A stretch of DNA of 38,721 nt from a virus, in IMG/VR virus record IMGVR_UViG_3300049324_000014, positions 1 through 38,721 of that record; one strand, 5' to 3'. Below the pieces are notes generated by a model. That model made no database searches, was not told where the DNA came from, and saw nothing but the letters and a program-made list of their open reading frames with translations. A program made the position numbers and the translations under genes. Shown here in pieces: positions 21,001 to 28,253 of this stretch; within the stretch, counting starts at the first letter, position 1; every line of letters starts with the position of its first letter.

Positions 21001-21305
21001 CCGACGATCAGCTCGCCCGCCGCAGAGAGCGGGATTTTCTCCTTTCCTTTCTCCGCAAAGGCGGCCGGTTGCTGCGTGAGGATATCGGCGGCGTGGTCGG
21101 TGTCCGGTGGGGCAGGGCGCACCGCTCGGGACCTCCGTTTGACCCGCAGACCTGTGAGCGACTGCTTGAGAAGGGCTGCGTGATCGACGGCCTTCCGCAC
21201 GTCCTGCACCCCTCGCTCGATGCGCCAGAGAACGTCTTCGAACTCTACCAGCTTCCGCCCGAGCAGGCGTCGATGAAGCCGGCGGCGTCGAGGCCATGCG
21301 CGTGA
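20997..21305 (+). CDS. Hypothetical early protein
   Basis: 102 residues from ATG 20997 (ATGA overlap). A charged N-terminal helix (DDQLARRRERDFLLSFLRKG) runs into a segment like a winged helix (GRLLREDIGGVVGVRWGRAH, then LEKGCVID). The C-terminus is Pro-rich. The helix-plus-wing appearance hints at DNA binding, but no family is identified. Confidence 0.68.
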   Translation: MTDDQLARRRERDFLLSFLRKGGRLLREDIGGVVGVRWGRAHRSGPPFDPQTCERLLEKGCVIDGLPHVLHPSLDAPENVFELYQLPPEQASMKPAASRPCA

Positions 21306-21374
21306 TGAACACTACCGACTGAACTACCGGGTCTCCGGCGCCCTGAGCCGGTGGGAGAAGTGAAGGGCGTCAAG

Positions 21375-21587
21375 ATGCACGGTGATTATTCACTACCGCT
21401 CGCAGCCGCGCTGATCGTCGTGGCGGCCTGGCTGCTGCTGAATCTTCGCCGTTCCAAACCGAGCGCGCTATCGCCGTCGCAAGCTGGGTCCGCCCTGGCG
21501 CGTCGCGGGGTTGAGAAGCGGGCCGCGGACGCCAGGCGGAAGATCGACGCGACGACGGCAAAGCTCCGCGGGGAGCTTGGGCGATGA
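21375..21587 (+). CDS. Small single-TM protein with charged tail
   Basis: 70 residues from ATG 21375, which has GAAGG upstream (a GTG at 21351 is an alternative). One transmembrane helix (about 6-24, LPLAAALIVVAAWLLLNL) is followed by a basic cytoplasmic helix (ARRGVEKRAADARRKIDATT). Similar small anchored proteins appear in phage early regions. Its stop overlaps the next ATG by four bases. Confidence 0.6.
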   Translation: MHGDYSLPLAAALIVVAAWLLLNLRRSKPSALSPSQAGSALARRGVEKRAADARRKIDATTAKLRGELGR

Positions 21588-21895
21588 CGCCCATGCAGAG
21601 CAGGGTCCTCGCGGCGATCCGCAGGCTCACTGTCGATGACGTTTCTCCGTCCTACTCAGAGATCGCCTTTGCGGTTGGGCTGGCCAGCCGTGGGCGCGTT
21701 CACGCAATTATCCACGGCCTGCACCGCGATGGCTACATCGACTTTAGCGCCCACGGCTCTCGCAACATCCGCATCCTGACCGACCGGCAAGCCTACACCG
21801 ATACCGAGCTGGCGAAGCTGGACGTCACGTCTCTCGAGACGCTGCTCTCGACGGTCGAAGCCGTTCTAGCCGCCAAGCGCGGTCGTGCAGCATGA
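21584..21895 (+). CDS. LexA-like winged-helix DNA-binding protein
   Basis: 103 residues. The N-terminal 65 residues match the LexA N-terminal DNA-binding domain: MTPMQSRVLAAIRRL, SPSYSEIAFAVGLASRGRVH (recognition helix region), IIHGLHRDGYIDF and SRNIRIL. There is no LexA protease domain, so it cannot self-cleave. It may recognise a phage or host (SOS-like) operator and regulate the replication module it begins. Coupled to the DnaA-like gene. Confidence 0.78.
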   Translation: MTPMQSRVLAAIRRLTVDDVSPSYSEIAFAVGLASRGRVHAIIHGLHRDGYIDFSAHGSRNIRILTDRQAYTDTELAKLDVTSLETLLSTVEAVLAAKRGRAA

Positions 21896-22191
21896 CCCCC
21901 AACACCGTCCTCTCCTTATGGAAAGGCGAGTGTCGCCAGCCGCGGCCGCCCAGGACCATGGCGCAGATTGCTCAGGCGGTCTCCCTGGCCCACGGAATCA
22001 CCGTGGCGGACCTGCGGGGGCCTTCGAGGCTCAAGCCCGTCAGCGAAGCCCGCCAGGAGTTCATGGCCCTGGCGATGGGGGAGGGCCGCTTCAGCTCGCC
22101 CCAGGTCGGCCGCTGGCTCAACCGAGACCACTCCACTGTCCTGCATGGCGTCAAGCGCCATTGGGCGCGCGAGGAGAAGGCGCTTGGCTGA
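21892..22191 (+). CDS. Stand-alone DnaA domain IV-like protein
   Basis: 99 residues. Residues about 34-90 match the DnaA C-terminal DNA-binding domain: HGITVADLRGPSR, then EARQEFMALAM, FSSPQVGRWLNRDHSTVLHG (67-86). The signature RDHSTVLH is the DnaA-box-recognising helix; the AAA+ domain is absent. Free domain IV proteins could bind DnaA boxes at the phage origin or compete with host DnaA. It lies directly upstream of the initiator gene with which it overlaps. Confidence 0.85.
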   Translation: MTPNTVLSLWKGECRQPRPPRTMAQIAQAVSLAHGITVADLRGPSRLKPVSEARQEFMALAMGEGRFSSPQVGRWLNRDHSTVLHGVKRHWAREEKALG

Positions 22192-22825
22192 CGTGGGCGC
22201 GCTGATCGCAGAGTTGATCACGGCCGGCGTAGAAGCCGCGCTCGTCGGCCGCGTTGCGGCGGCTCTTTCCGAGCGTGAAGCCGTCATCGTGCGCGACGAG
22301 AGCGCAGATCGGCGTCGGGAGCGTGATCGTGAGCGCAAGCGTCTGCGGAATCCGCGGAATTCCGCAGAATCTGCGGAACAAAGCGTTTCCCCTGAAAAAG
22401 GTCCCCAGACCCCTAAAAAACTAACCCCTTCTCAAAGACCTCCTTCGCCCCCTACGGGGGCTCATGGTTCAAAAACCATTCGTCTCGTCAAGCCGAGCGA
22501 CTTCGATCGTTGGTACGACGCCTATCCGCTGCACCTCAGCCGAGGCGCTGCCGAGAAAGCTTTCCCGAAGGCCCTGGCCGAGGCCGATCTCGAAACGCTG
22601 ATCGCTGGGGCCGAGAGCTACGCCGAGCGCAAACGCGGCGTCGAGCGCCAGTTCGTGGCCTATCCGGCAACCTGGCTGCGGGCCAAGGGCTGGCTCGATG
22701 AGCCTGAGAAGCCTCCGACCGACGACGCCTCGCGGTTTCAGCCGCAGGGGATACCCGAGGACCCCGCCGAGCGGGAGCAGCGCATGGCCCGCATCAGGGC
22801 CGAACTCCACGAGCAGCACGCATGA
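22184..22825 (+). CDS. Replication initiator, lambda-O-like organisation
   Basis: 213 residues from TTG 22184, preceded by AGGAGAAGG. An N-terminal helical region (about 1-45) is followed by a basic, disordered middle (RRRERDRERKRLRNPRNSAE, then a Pro/Lys/Ser-rich linker). The C-terminal domain has FDRWYDAYPLHLSRGAAEKA, then FPKALAEADLETLIAGAESYA and YPATWLRAKGWLDEP (about 107-167). This last pattern is typical of phage replication/replisome organiser proteins. The DNA coding for the middle contains iteron-like repeats and an A-rich tract, as lambda O contains ori. Likely binds the origin and recruits the host helicase. Confidence 0.75.
   Translation: MADVGALIAELITAGVEAALVGRVAAALSEREAVIVRDESADRRRERDRERKRLRNPRNSAESAEQSVSPEKGPQTPKKLTPSQRPPSPPTGAHGSKTIRLVKPSDFDRWYDAYPLHLSRGAAEKAFPKALAEADLETLIAGAESYAERKRGVERQFVAYPATWLRAKGWLDEPEKPPTDDASRFQPQGIPEDPAEREQRMARIRAELHEQHA
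22343..22479. other. ori: Candidate replication origin inside the initiator gene
   Basis: Four adjacent related units form 22343-22378: CTGCGGAAT, CCGCGGAAT, TTCCGCAG (inverted) and TCTGCGGAA. They contain a perfect dyad TTCCGCAGAATCTGCGGAA (22360-22378). They are followed by A-rich blocks (22394-22437), a GCCCCC-TAC-GGGGGC hairpin (22447-22461; outer C pairs G) and ATGGTT-CAAA-AACCAT (22464-22479). Iterons followed by an easily melted tract within the initiator gene is the lambda plan. Confidence 0.6.
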
Positions 22826-23259
22826 CCGACCAGCCCAAGCTACCGCTGACCGTCCCACTGGCCCTTTGGGAAACCATGGCCCGCGAAACCTATGCCGCGT
22901 TTGCGGACAGCTACCTGTCGGGCGCAGAGCTGAGCGGCGCGACGCTGCGGACCAAGACGTTCATGGCCTACAGCCGCATCGCCGGAAACGGCGCGGCTCT
23001 GCGCGTCCTGCGGGATCTGAACATTCGCCTGGTCAAGCCAGACGGCACGTTCGATGAGCATCATCGTCGCGAGACGATGAGCGAGCAGCGGCAGGCGGTG
23101 TTCAGGCATCGTCTGGCCGAGACTCTGGCGAGCCTGACCAAAGCGTCCGCAGCGCAGCGTAGCGCCAAAGGCCTTCCCCCGCCGCCTGTTCAGGCCAGGA
23201 CCGACGACACCGGCATATCGCCGGCTATGCGAGCGCTGCTCGCCAAGCCCACCCCATGA
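22822..23259 (+). CDS. Hypothetical protein of the replication module
   Basis: 145 residues. Helical overall, with LALWETMARETYAAFADSYL near the start and a basic C-terminal half (TMSEQRQAVFRHRLAETLAS) ending in a Pro-rich, probably flexible tail. Its ATG overlaps the initiator stop. Position after the initiator, where lambda has the helicase loader P, is suggestive, but I see no loader motif. Confidence 0.65.
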   Translation: MTDQPKLPLTVPLALWETMARETYAAFADSYLSGAELSGATLRTKTFMAYSRIAGNGAALRVLRDLNIRLVKPDGTFDEHHRRETMSEQRQAVFRHRLAETLASLTKASAAQRSAKGLPPPPVQARTDDTGISPAMRALLAKPTP

Positions 23260-23288
23260 CATTCCCCCGCGCAACACAGGAGAACCCC

Positions 23289-23621
23289 ATGCGCAAGTTC
23301 CTAGCCCTCACCACCGCTCTCGCCGCCATCGCAACAGCAGCCCATGCCGGCGGTCCCGCTCCGATGCACAGCATGCCCTCGCCACCGAGCGGCCCGGACC
23401 ACACCTTCACGACGACCAGCTCGCATGAGATCGGCCCAGCAATGGGCGGCCCCGCAACGGTGCAGAAGACCGTAACCACGACCGTGGGTTCGCACGGTCA
23501 GAAGATCAGTCAGGACACGACGACCACCCGCACCATGCCTACCAAGAACGGAACGATCACAGCCACGCACACGCGCGACTGCACCTACACGACCGGCTCG
23601 CGCATTCCGGTCTGCGAGTAA
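23289..23621 (+). CDS. Small exported protein
   Basis: 110 residues from ATG 23289, with AGGAG 8 bp upstream. A clear Sec signal peptide (MRKFLALTTALAAIATAAHA, cleavage after AHA) precedes a Thr/Ser/Gly-rich, probably beta-stranded mature part (TFTTTSSHEIG, KTVTTTVG, TTTTRTMPTKNGTITATHTR) with two Cys near the end. It is a secreted or periplasmic protein encoded between replication and packaging genes. Could be a moron-like gene acting on the host envelope. One-base overlap (TAATG) with the next gene. Confidence 0.72.
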   Translation: MRKFLALTTALAAIATAAHAGGPAPMHSMPSPPSGPDHTFTTTSSHEIGPAMGGPATVQKTVTTTVGSHGQKISQDTTTTRTMPTKNGTITATHTRDCTYTTGSRIPVCE

Positions 23622-23950
23622 TGTTCACCGGCCATCACTACATCCCGATCGACACCTGCGGCCGGGTCGCGTTCAGCCACTGGTTCGGTCTTGAGCGCGC
23701 ATCCAGCTTCGTCCTGATGGAGCTGTACAACAAGGCCCCGGCCCCCCAGCTGGCGTCTGACATCGCCAGGGCCACCGGATCAACGGCCAGCACGGTCATC
23801 AACCACCACCTGGTCAAGCTCCGCCAAGCCCTGAACAGCGAGGCCATCGACTTCGAACCCGGCCAAGGCTACCGCCTTACGGACGAAGGCATGGACGAAT
23901 GTCGAGCGGTATTGTGGGGGATGGCCGAGGAACTGAGGAGGGCGAGTTGA
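23621..23950 (+). CDS. Winged-helix regulator, candidate late activator
   Basis: 109 residues. Residues about 29-90 look like an OmpR/PhoB-type winged helix: SSFVLMELYNKAPAPQLASD, then IARATGSTASTVINHHLVKLRQAL, and the wing FEPGQGYRLTDEG. No receiver domain. It lies immediately before the terminase genes, the position of late-gene regulators in many phages, and could act at the three conserved late promoter elements. That link is inference. Its stop overlaps the TTG of the terminase small subunit. Confidence 0.7.
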   Translation: MFTGHHYIPIDTCGRVAFSHWFGLERASSFVLMELYNKAPAPQLASDIARATGSTASTVINHHLVKLRQALNSEAIDFEPGQGYRLTDEGMDECRAVLWGMAEELRRAS

Positions 23951-24234
23951 GCCTGCAAACATCAGGCCGGAAGCAGGGCAAGTTTGCCAAGGGCCAGTCG
24001 GGCAATCCGAAGGGGCGCGCGGCCGGAAAGGCGAACAAAGGCACCGTAGCCGCCCGCGAAGCCTTCCAGATGGCCTTCGATCAGCTTGGTGGGCCTAAGC
24101 ACTTGGCAAAGTGGGCCGGCGACAACGAGACCGAGTTCTACAAGCTATTCGCCCGCCTCATCCCAGTTGACGTCAACGCCAAGGGCGACTTCACCGGCAA
24201 GTTTGTGATCGAATGGAAACCCGACGCATCGTAA
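23947..24234 (+). CDS. terS: Small terminase-like protein (DUF5681 N-terminus)
   Basis: 95 residues from TTG 23947, which has GGAGG 5 bp upstream and overlaps the preceding stop (TTGA). The KFAKGQSGNPKGRAAGK motif (about 11-27) is the DUF5681 signature found in phage proteins next to the large terminase; the rest is helical (TVAAREAFQMAFDQLGGPKH). Position and motif indicate the small terminase subunit that recognises the packaging site. It overlaps terL by 22 bp. Confidence 0.72.
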   Translation: MSLQTSGRKQGKFAKGQSGNPKGRAAGKANKGTVAAREAFQMAFDQLGGPKHLAKWAGDNETEFYKLFARLIPVDVNAKGDFTGKFVIEWKPDAS

Positions 24235-25532
24235 TCGACTACGCGCCGCGCCGGGTGTTCATGCCGTTTCACAACCGCACCCAGCGCTTCGCCATTGGCG
24301 TGGCCCACCGGCGGGCCGGCAAGACCGTGGGCACGATCAACGACCTGATCAAGCGCACGATCACCAACCCGAGGGACAATCCGCGGGCGGCCTACATCGC
24401 GCCGCTGTTCAACCAGGCCAAGGACGTGGCGTGGGCCTATCTCAAGCGCTACGCCGATCCGCTTCTGGCCAAGGCCCCAAACGAGAGCGAGCTGTACGTC
24501 GAGCTGCTGAATGGCGGTCGCATCCGCCTCTATGGCGCCGACAACCCCGACCGGCTCCGCGGCATCTACCTCGATGATGTGGTGCTGGACGAGTACGCCG
24601 ACATGCACCCAGCGGTGTGGGGCGGTGTGATCCGGCCGCTGCTCTCGGACAGGCAGGGCGGCGCGTCGTTCATCGGTACGCCAAAGGGCAGGAACGCTTT
24701 CTACGACCTGTTCGCCAGGGCGGAGGGTGATCCCGACTGGTTCCAATTCATGCTCAGGGCCTCAGAGACCGGGATCATCCAGCAATCCGAGTTGGACGCC
24801 GCCCGCAAGGACATGACGCCGGAGCAGTACGAGCAGGAGTTCGAGTGCAGCTTCGACGCGGCGATCATGGGCGCGTACTTCGGCAAGGAGGTTGCCGAGG
24901 CCGAGCGGGAAGGGCGCATCACCGACGTGCCCTATGAGCCTGATCTGCCGCTCTACACCGCATGGGACCTGGGCGTTGGGGACTCGACCGCCATCTGGTT
25001 CTGGCAGGCCGTCCGCGGCGAGATCAGGGTCATCGACTACTACGAGAACAACGGCCAGCAGGTCAGCCATTACATTCAGGAGCTGAACTCCAGGCCCTAC
25101 GTCTACGAGGCCGACTACGTCCCCCATGACGCCAGGGTGCGCGAGTTCACCGGCGACGACCGGACCAGGATAGAGAGCATGGTGGCCAAGGGCCGAAACC
25201 CAAGGCTGGTCCCCAACCACAAGATCATGGACGGCATCAACGCCGCTCGGGTGCTGTTCGGCCGGATGGTGTTCGACGCAGCGAAGTGCAGGGACGGGCT
25301 GGAGGCGCTGCGCCAGTACCGCGCCGACTACGACGACAAGACCCGCGCCTTCCGAGACGCGCCCAAGCACGACTGGACAAGCCATGCGGCCGATGCGTTC
25401 CGCTACCTGGCCATGGCCTGGCGGGAATTGGCCCCGGAACCGCCGCCGAAGCCGGAAATGCGCGGGCTGGCCGAGATGACCTTCGACGAGATCAACAAGC
25501 TGCACGACCGCCGGCGCGAGGATGCCTGGTAG
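24213..25532 (+). CDS. terL: Large terminase (ATPase/nuclease)
   Basis: 439 residues. The ATPase part has Walker A HRRAGKTV (32-39), Walker B VVLDEY (123-128) and the coupling motif GTPKG (155-159). The RNase H-like nuclease shows Asp252 (AWDLG), Asp306 (YVPHDA) and Asp394 (SHAADAFRY). It powers DNA packaging into the prohead and cuts the concatemer. The length is normal for short-form phage terminases. It overlaps the small subunit gene and ends 3 bp before late promoter copy 2. Confidence 0.96.
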   Translation: METRRIVIDYAPRRVFMPFHNRTQRFAIGVAHRRAGKTVGTINDLIKRTITNPRDNPRAAYIAPLFNQAKDVAWAYLKRYADPLLAKAPNESELYVELLNGGRIRLYGADNPDRLRGIYLDDVVLDEYADMHPAVWGGVIRPLLSDRQGGASFIGTPKGRNAFYDLFARAEGDPDWFQFMLRASETGIIQQSELDAARKDMTPEQYEQEFECSFDAAIMGAYFGKEVAEAEREGRITDVPYEPDLPLYTAWDLGVGDSTAIWFWQAVRGEIRVIDYYENNGQQVSHYIQELNSRPYVYEADYVPHDARVREFTGDDRTRIESMVAKGRNPRLVPNHKIMDGINAARVLFGRMVFDAAKCRDGLEALRQYRADYDDKTRAFRDAPKHDWTSHAADAFRYLAMAWRELAPEPPPKPEMRGLAEMTFDEINKLHDRRREDAW

Positions 25533-25535
25533 CAT

Positions 25536-25575
25536 CCAAGCCTTTCCCTTGGCGCGACCATAGCGACCGCATCAT
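25536..25575 (+). promoter_or_regulatory. Candidate late promoter, copy 2 (before portal)
   Basis: CCAAGCCTTTCCCTTGG at 25536-25552, TTGGCG as -35 and CATCAT (25570-25575) as -10. The A of the portal ATG (25582) lies 7 nt past the -10, exactly at the expected transcription start, so the mRNA may be leaderless. CATCATGCGGG is shared with copy 3. Confidence 0.6.
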
Positions 25576-25581
25576 GCGGGG

Positions 25582-27816
25582 ATGGACCCAGCCGCTCAGG
25601 TCGATGAGCCCGCCGACTTCGGGACCGATGACGCCGCGACCGTCTCGCGGTGGATCAGCGAACTTGACCTGTCCGAGAAGGACCAGCGGCCCTGGGTCGA
25701 TCGCTGCCGCAACATCGTCAAGCGCTACAAGGGCAGCCGCCAGTCCGGTGGTGAGGACACCAAGCGACGCAGCTTCGAACTGCTCTGGGCCAACACCCAG
25801 ACCCTGGCGCCGGCGGTCTATGCCAGGACCCCGACCGCCGTCGTCTCCCGCCGCTGGAAGGATGCCGACCAGACCGCCAGGACGGCTTCGGAGGTCATAG
25901 AGCGGGGCCTGAACTTCCAGCTCGACGCCTGCGACTTCGCCGACGCGATGGTCAACCTCCGCGACGACTTTCTGCTGGTCGGGAGGGGTCAGGCCTGGGT
26001 CCGCTACGTCCCCCACATGGCCAAGGTCAAGGGCAAGCCCGCGGAACCACCAGACGGTGAGATCGGCGAGCAGACCGACGACTATGACGAGGTCATCTGG
26101 GAGGAGTGCATCCCCGACCACGTCCACTGGGAGGACTTCTTCACCAACCCGGCTAGGACCTGGGCTGAGGTCCGCTGGGTCGCCCGCCGTTCGTTCCTGA
26201 CCAGGGATGAGCTGAAGGACCGCTTCGGCGAGGAGAAGGGCAAGGAATGCCCGCTCGACTGGAAGGCCAATTCGGAGACCGGCGACAAGGACAAGGACAC
26301 CCAGTTCGCCAAGGCCGCGGTCTATGAGATCTGGGACAAGACCAGCCAGAAAGTGTTCTGGGTCTGCAAGGCCTACACCGAATGCTGCCTCGACAAGCGC
26401 GACGACCCGCTGGAACTGAAGGACTTCTTCCCATGTCCCCGGCCGCTGCTGGGCTCGACGGGGCCGGACAGCATCATCCCCACGCCGGATTACGTCTACT
26501 ACGAGAGCCAGGCGCGCGAGATTGATGAACTGACCCGCCGGATCGGGCTGCTGACCGATGCGCTGAAGGTCAGAGGCTTCTACGCGGCCAAGGACGGTCA
26601 GAAGATGACCGACCTGCTGGCGTCGGAGAGCGGAACCCTCATTCCCCTGGATAGCTGGGCGGCGTTTGCCGATGCCGGGGGCGTCAAGGGCCTGATCGAG
26701 TGGTTCCCGGTGGATATGGTCGCCGAGGTGCTGAAGGGCTGCATCGAGACGCGCCAGCAGATGCTGCAGGACGTGTTCCAGATCACCGGCATCGCCGACA
26801 TCATGCGTGGCGACACCGACCCGGACGAAACCGCCGCCGCCCAGAAGATCAAGGCGACTTGGGGCTCGAGCCGGGTCCGCGACAAGCAGAAGGAGCTGGC
26901 CCGCTTTGTCCGCGATCTGCTGCGGATCATGGGCGAGGTGATCGCCACCAAGTTCAGCCCCGACACGCTGGCGAAGATGACCGGCGTCAAGCTGTTCCAG
27001 AACCCAGAGGAAAAGCAGCAGGTTCAGCAGGAACTACAGATGCAGGCTCAGGCCGCTCAGCATCAGGCGCAGATGGCCCAGCAGCCCCCGCAGCCAGGGA
27101 TGGGCGCGCCGGCCCCACAGCCGGCCCCTAAGCCGTTCCAGCCGCCCCCGCAGACGGTGCGCATGCTGGGCGACCCGACCTGGGCCGAGGTCGAGGCGAT
27201 GCTGCGCGACAACGCCATGCGGACCTTCCGCATCGAGATCGAAACCGATTCCACCATCGAGCCGAACGACGCCGAGGAAAAACAGTCCCGCGTCGAGTTC
27301 GTGGAAGCGGTGGCAACGTACCTGGAGAAGACCGGGCCGATCATCCAACTGGCCCCCGAAATGCTCCCGGTAATGGTCGAGGGGCTGAAGTTCCTGGTCA
27401 GGGGATTCCGCGTCGGCCGCGAGATGGAGGACGTCATCGAGCAGGCTCTGGATGCGCTGCAGGCCCGCGCCTCGGCGGCTCAGGGCCAGCCCCAGCCGCA
27501 CGATCCAGCCGCGATGATGAAGGCCCAGGCCGACCAGACGAACGCTCAGGCCAACACGCTGAAGGCCCACGCCGATCTGCAAGACGCTCAGACCGAAGCC
27601 TTCCGCGCCAAGGCCGAGGCGCAGCTTGGAACCCAGCAAATCCACGTCGAGGACCAGCGCGCCGCCAACGACACCCAAGCCGAGGTCGGGATGCATGGCG
27701 CCGACATCAAGGCCGATCTGCTCAAGGCCCAGATGTCCAGCGTCGAGAAAATGTACGGCCACGACATCAGGCAACAACACCTCATTCCACCAGCACCAGG
27801 GGCTCAAGGCCAATGA
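25582..27816 (+). CDS. Portal protein, P22-like type
   Basis: 744 residues, the size of P22-type portals. An N-terminal helical wing (LSEKDQRPWVDRCRNIVKRY; FELLWANTQTLAPAVYARTP; a WVRYVPHM segment) precedes a stem/crown region with QQMLQDVFQITGIADIMRG (about 392-410). A Gln/Pro-rich linker (about 475-530) and a long C-terminal coiled coil (about 640-735) follow, which would form the barrel. It makes the dodecameric ring through which DNA is packaged and ejected. Position directly after terL supports it. No ribosome site precedes the ATG, consistent with leaderless translation from promoter copy 2. Confidence 0.88.
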   Translation: MDPAAQVDEPADFGTDDAATVSRWISELDLSEKDQRPWVDRCRNIVKRYKGSRQSGGEDTKRRSFELLWANTQTLAPAVYARTPTAVVSRRWKDADQTARTASEVIERGLNFQLDACDFADAMVNLRDDFLLVGRGQAWVRYVPHMAKVKGKPAEPPDGEIGEQTDDYDEVIWEECIPDHVHWEDFFTNPARTWAEVRWVARRSFLTRDELKDRFGEEKGKECPLDWKANSETGDKDKDTQFAKAAVYEIWDKTSQKVFWVCKAYTECCLDKRDDPLELKDFFPCPRPLLGSTGPDSIIPTPDYVYYESQAREIDELTRRIGLLTDALKVRGFYAAKDGQKMTDLLASESGTLIPLDSWAAFADAGGVKGLIEWFPVDMVAEVLKGCIETRQQMLQDVFQITGIADIMRGDTDPDETAAAQKIKATWGSSRVRDKQKELARFVRDLLRIMGEVIATKFSPDTLAKMTGVKLFQNPEEKQQVQQELQMQAQAAQHQAQMAQQPPQPGMGAPAPQPAPKPFQPPPQTVRMLGDPTWAEVEAMLRDNAMRTFRIEIETDSTIEPNDAEEKQSRVEFVEAVATYLEKTGPIIQLAPEMLPVMVEGLKFLVRGFRVGREMEDVIEQALDALQARASAAQGQPQPHDPAAMMKAQADQTNAQANTLKAHADLQDAQTEAFRAKAEAQLGTQQIHVEDQRAANDTQAEVGMHGADIKADLLKAQMSSVEKMYGHDIRQQHLIPPAPGAQGQ

Positions 27817-28253
27817 AGCGCTTCTTCCTCCTCCTCGCCGCGTTCCTGGCTCTTGGCAGCCCTGCCATGGCCGACCCGTCCGCCGTCTTCCCCGCGTTGC
27901 CCGCCGGCGCGGTTCAGGAGACTGCCCAGGCCACGGCGGCCGCCTCGGTCAATACCGCGACCCTCGCCGCCGCGGTTGGCCACAACACCTACCTGGTCGG
28001 CTTCCAGATCACCGGCGGGGGCGCATCGTCCGCCGCGGTCGTGGCCTGCACCATCACCGGCCTGCAGGGTGGAACCATCACCATCGACGTGGCTATTCCC
28101 GGGACCGCGACCAGCCAGGTCGGCCCGGTCAATCCGCCGCTGAGCCTGCCGCTGATCTCCAACGGCCAGAACCAAGCCGTCGCCGTGTCCTGCCCGTCGT
28201 TCGGAACCGGCAACACCACGGCCGCGGTTTCCGCTGAAGGCTACACCTTCTGA
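27813..28253 (+). CDS. Exported protein with Sec signal peptide (1 of 3 in the head operon)
   Basis: 146 residues. The N-terminus MKRFFLLLAAFLALGSPAMA is a textbook signal peptide with AMA cleavage. The mature part is Ala/Gly/Val/Thr-rich, probably an all-beta immunoglobulin-like domain (YLVGFQITGGGASSAAVVAC, ITGLQGGTITIDV), with two cysteines that could pair in the periplasm. It is coupled to the portal gene by an ATGA overlap and to the next gene by one base. A signal peptide in a head-gene operon is unusual; possibilities are a surface-displayed or envelope protein, or a virion protein with an N-terminal hydrophobic anchor. Confidence 0.75.
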   Translation: MKRFFLLLAAFLALGSPAMADPSAVFPALPAGAVQETAQATAAASVNTATLAAAVGHNTYLVGFQITGGGASSAAVVACTITGLQGGTITIDVAIPGTATSQVGPVNPPLSLPLISNGQNQAVAVSCPSFGTGNTTAAVSAEGYTF

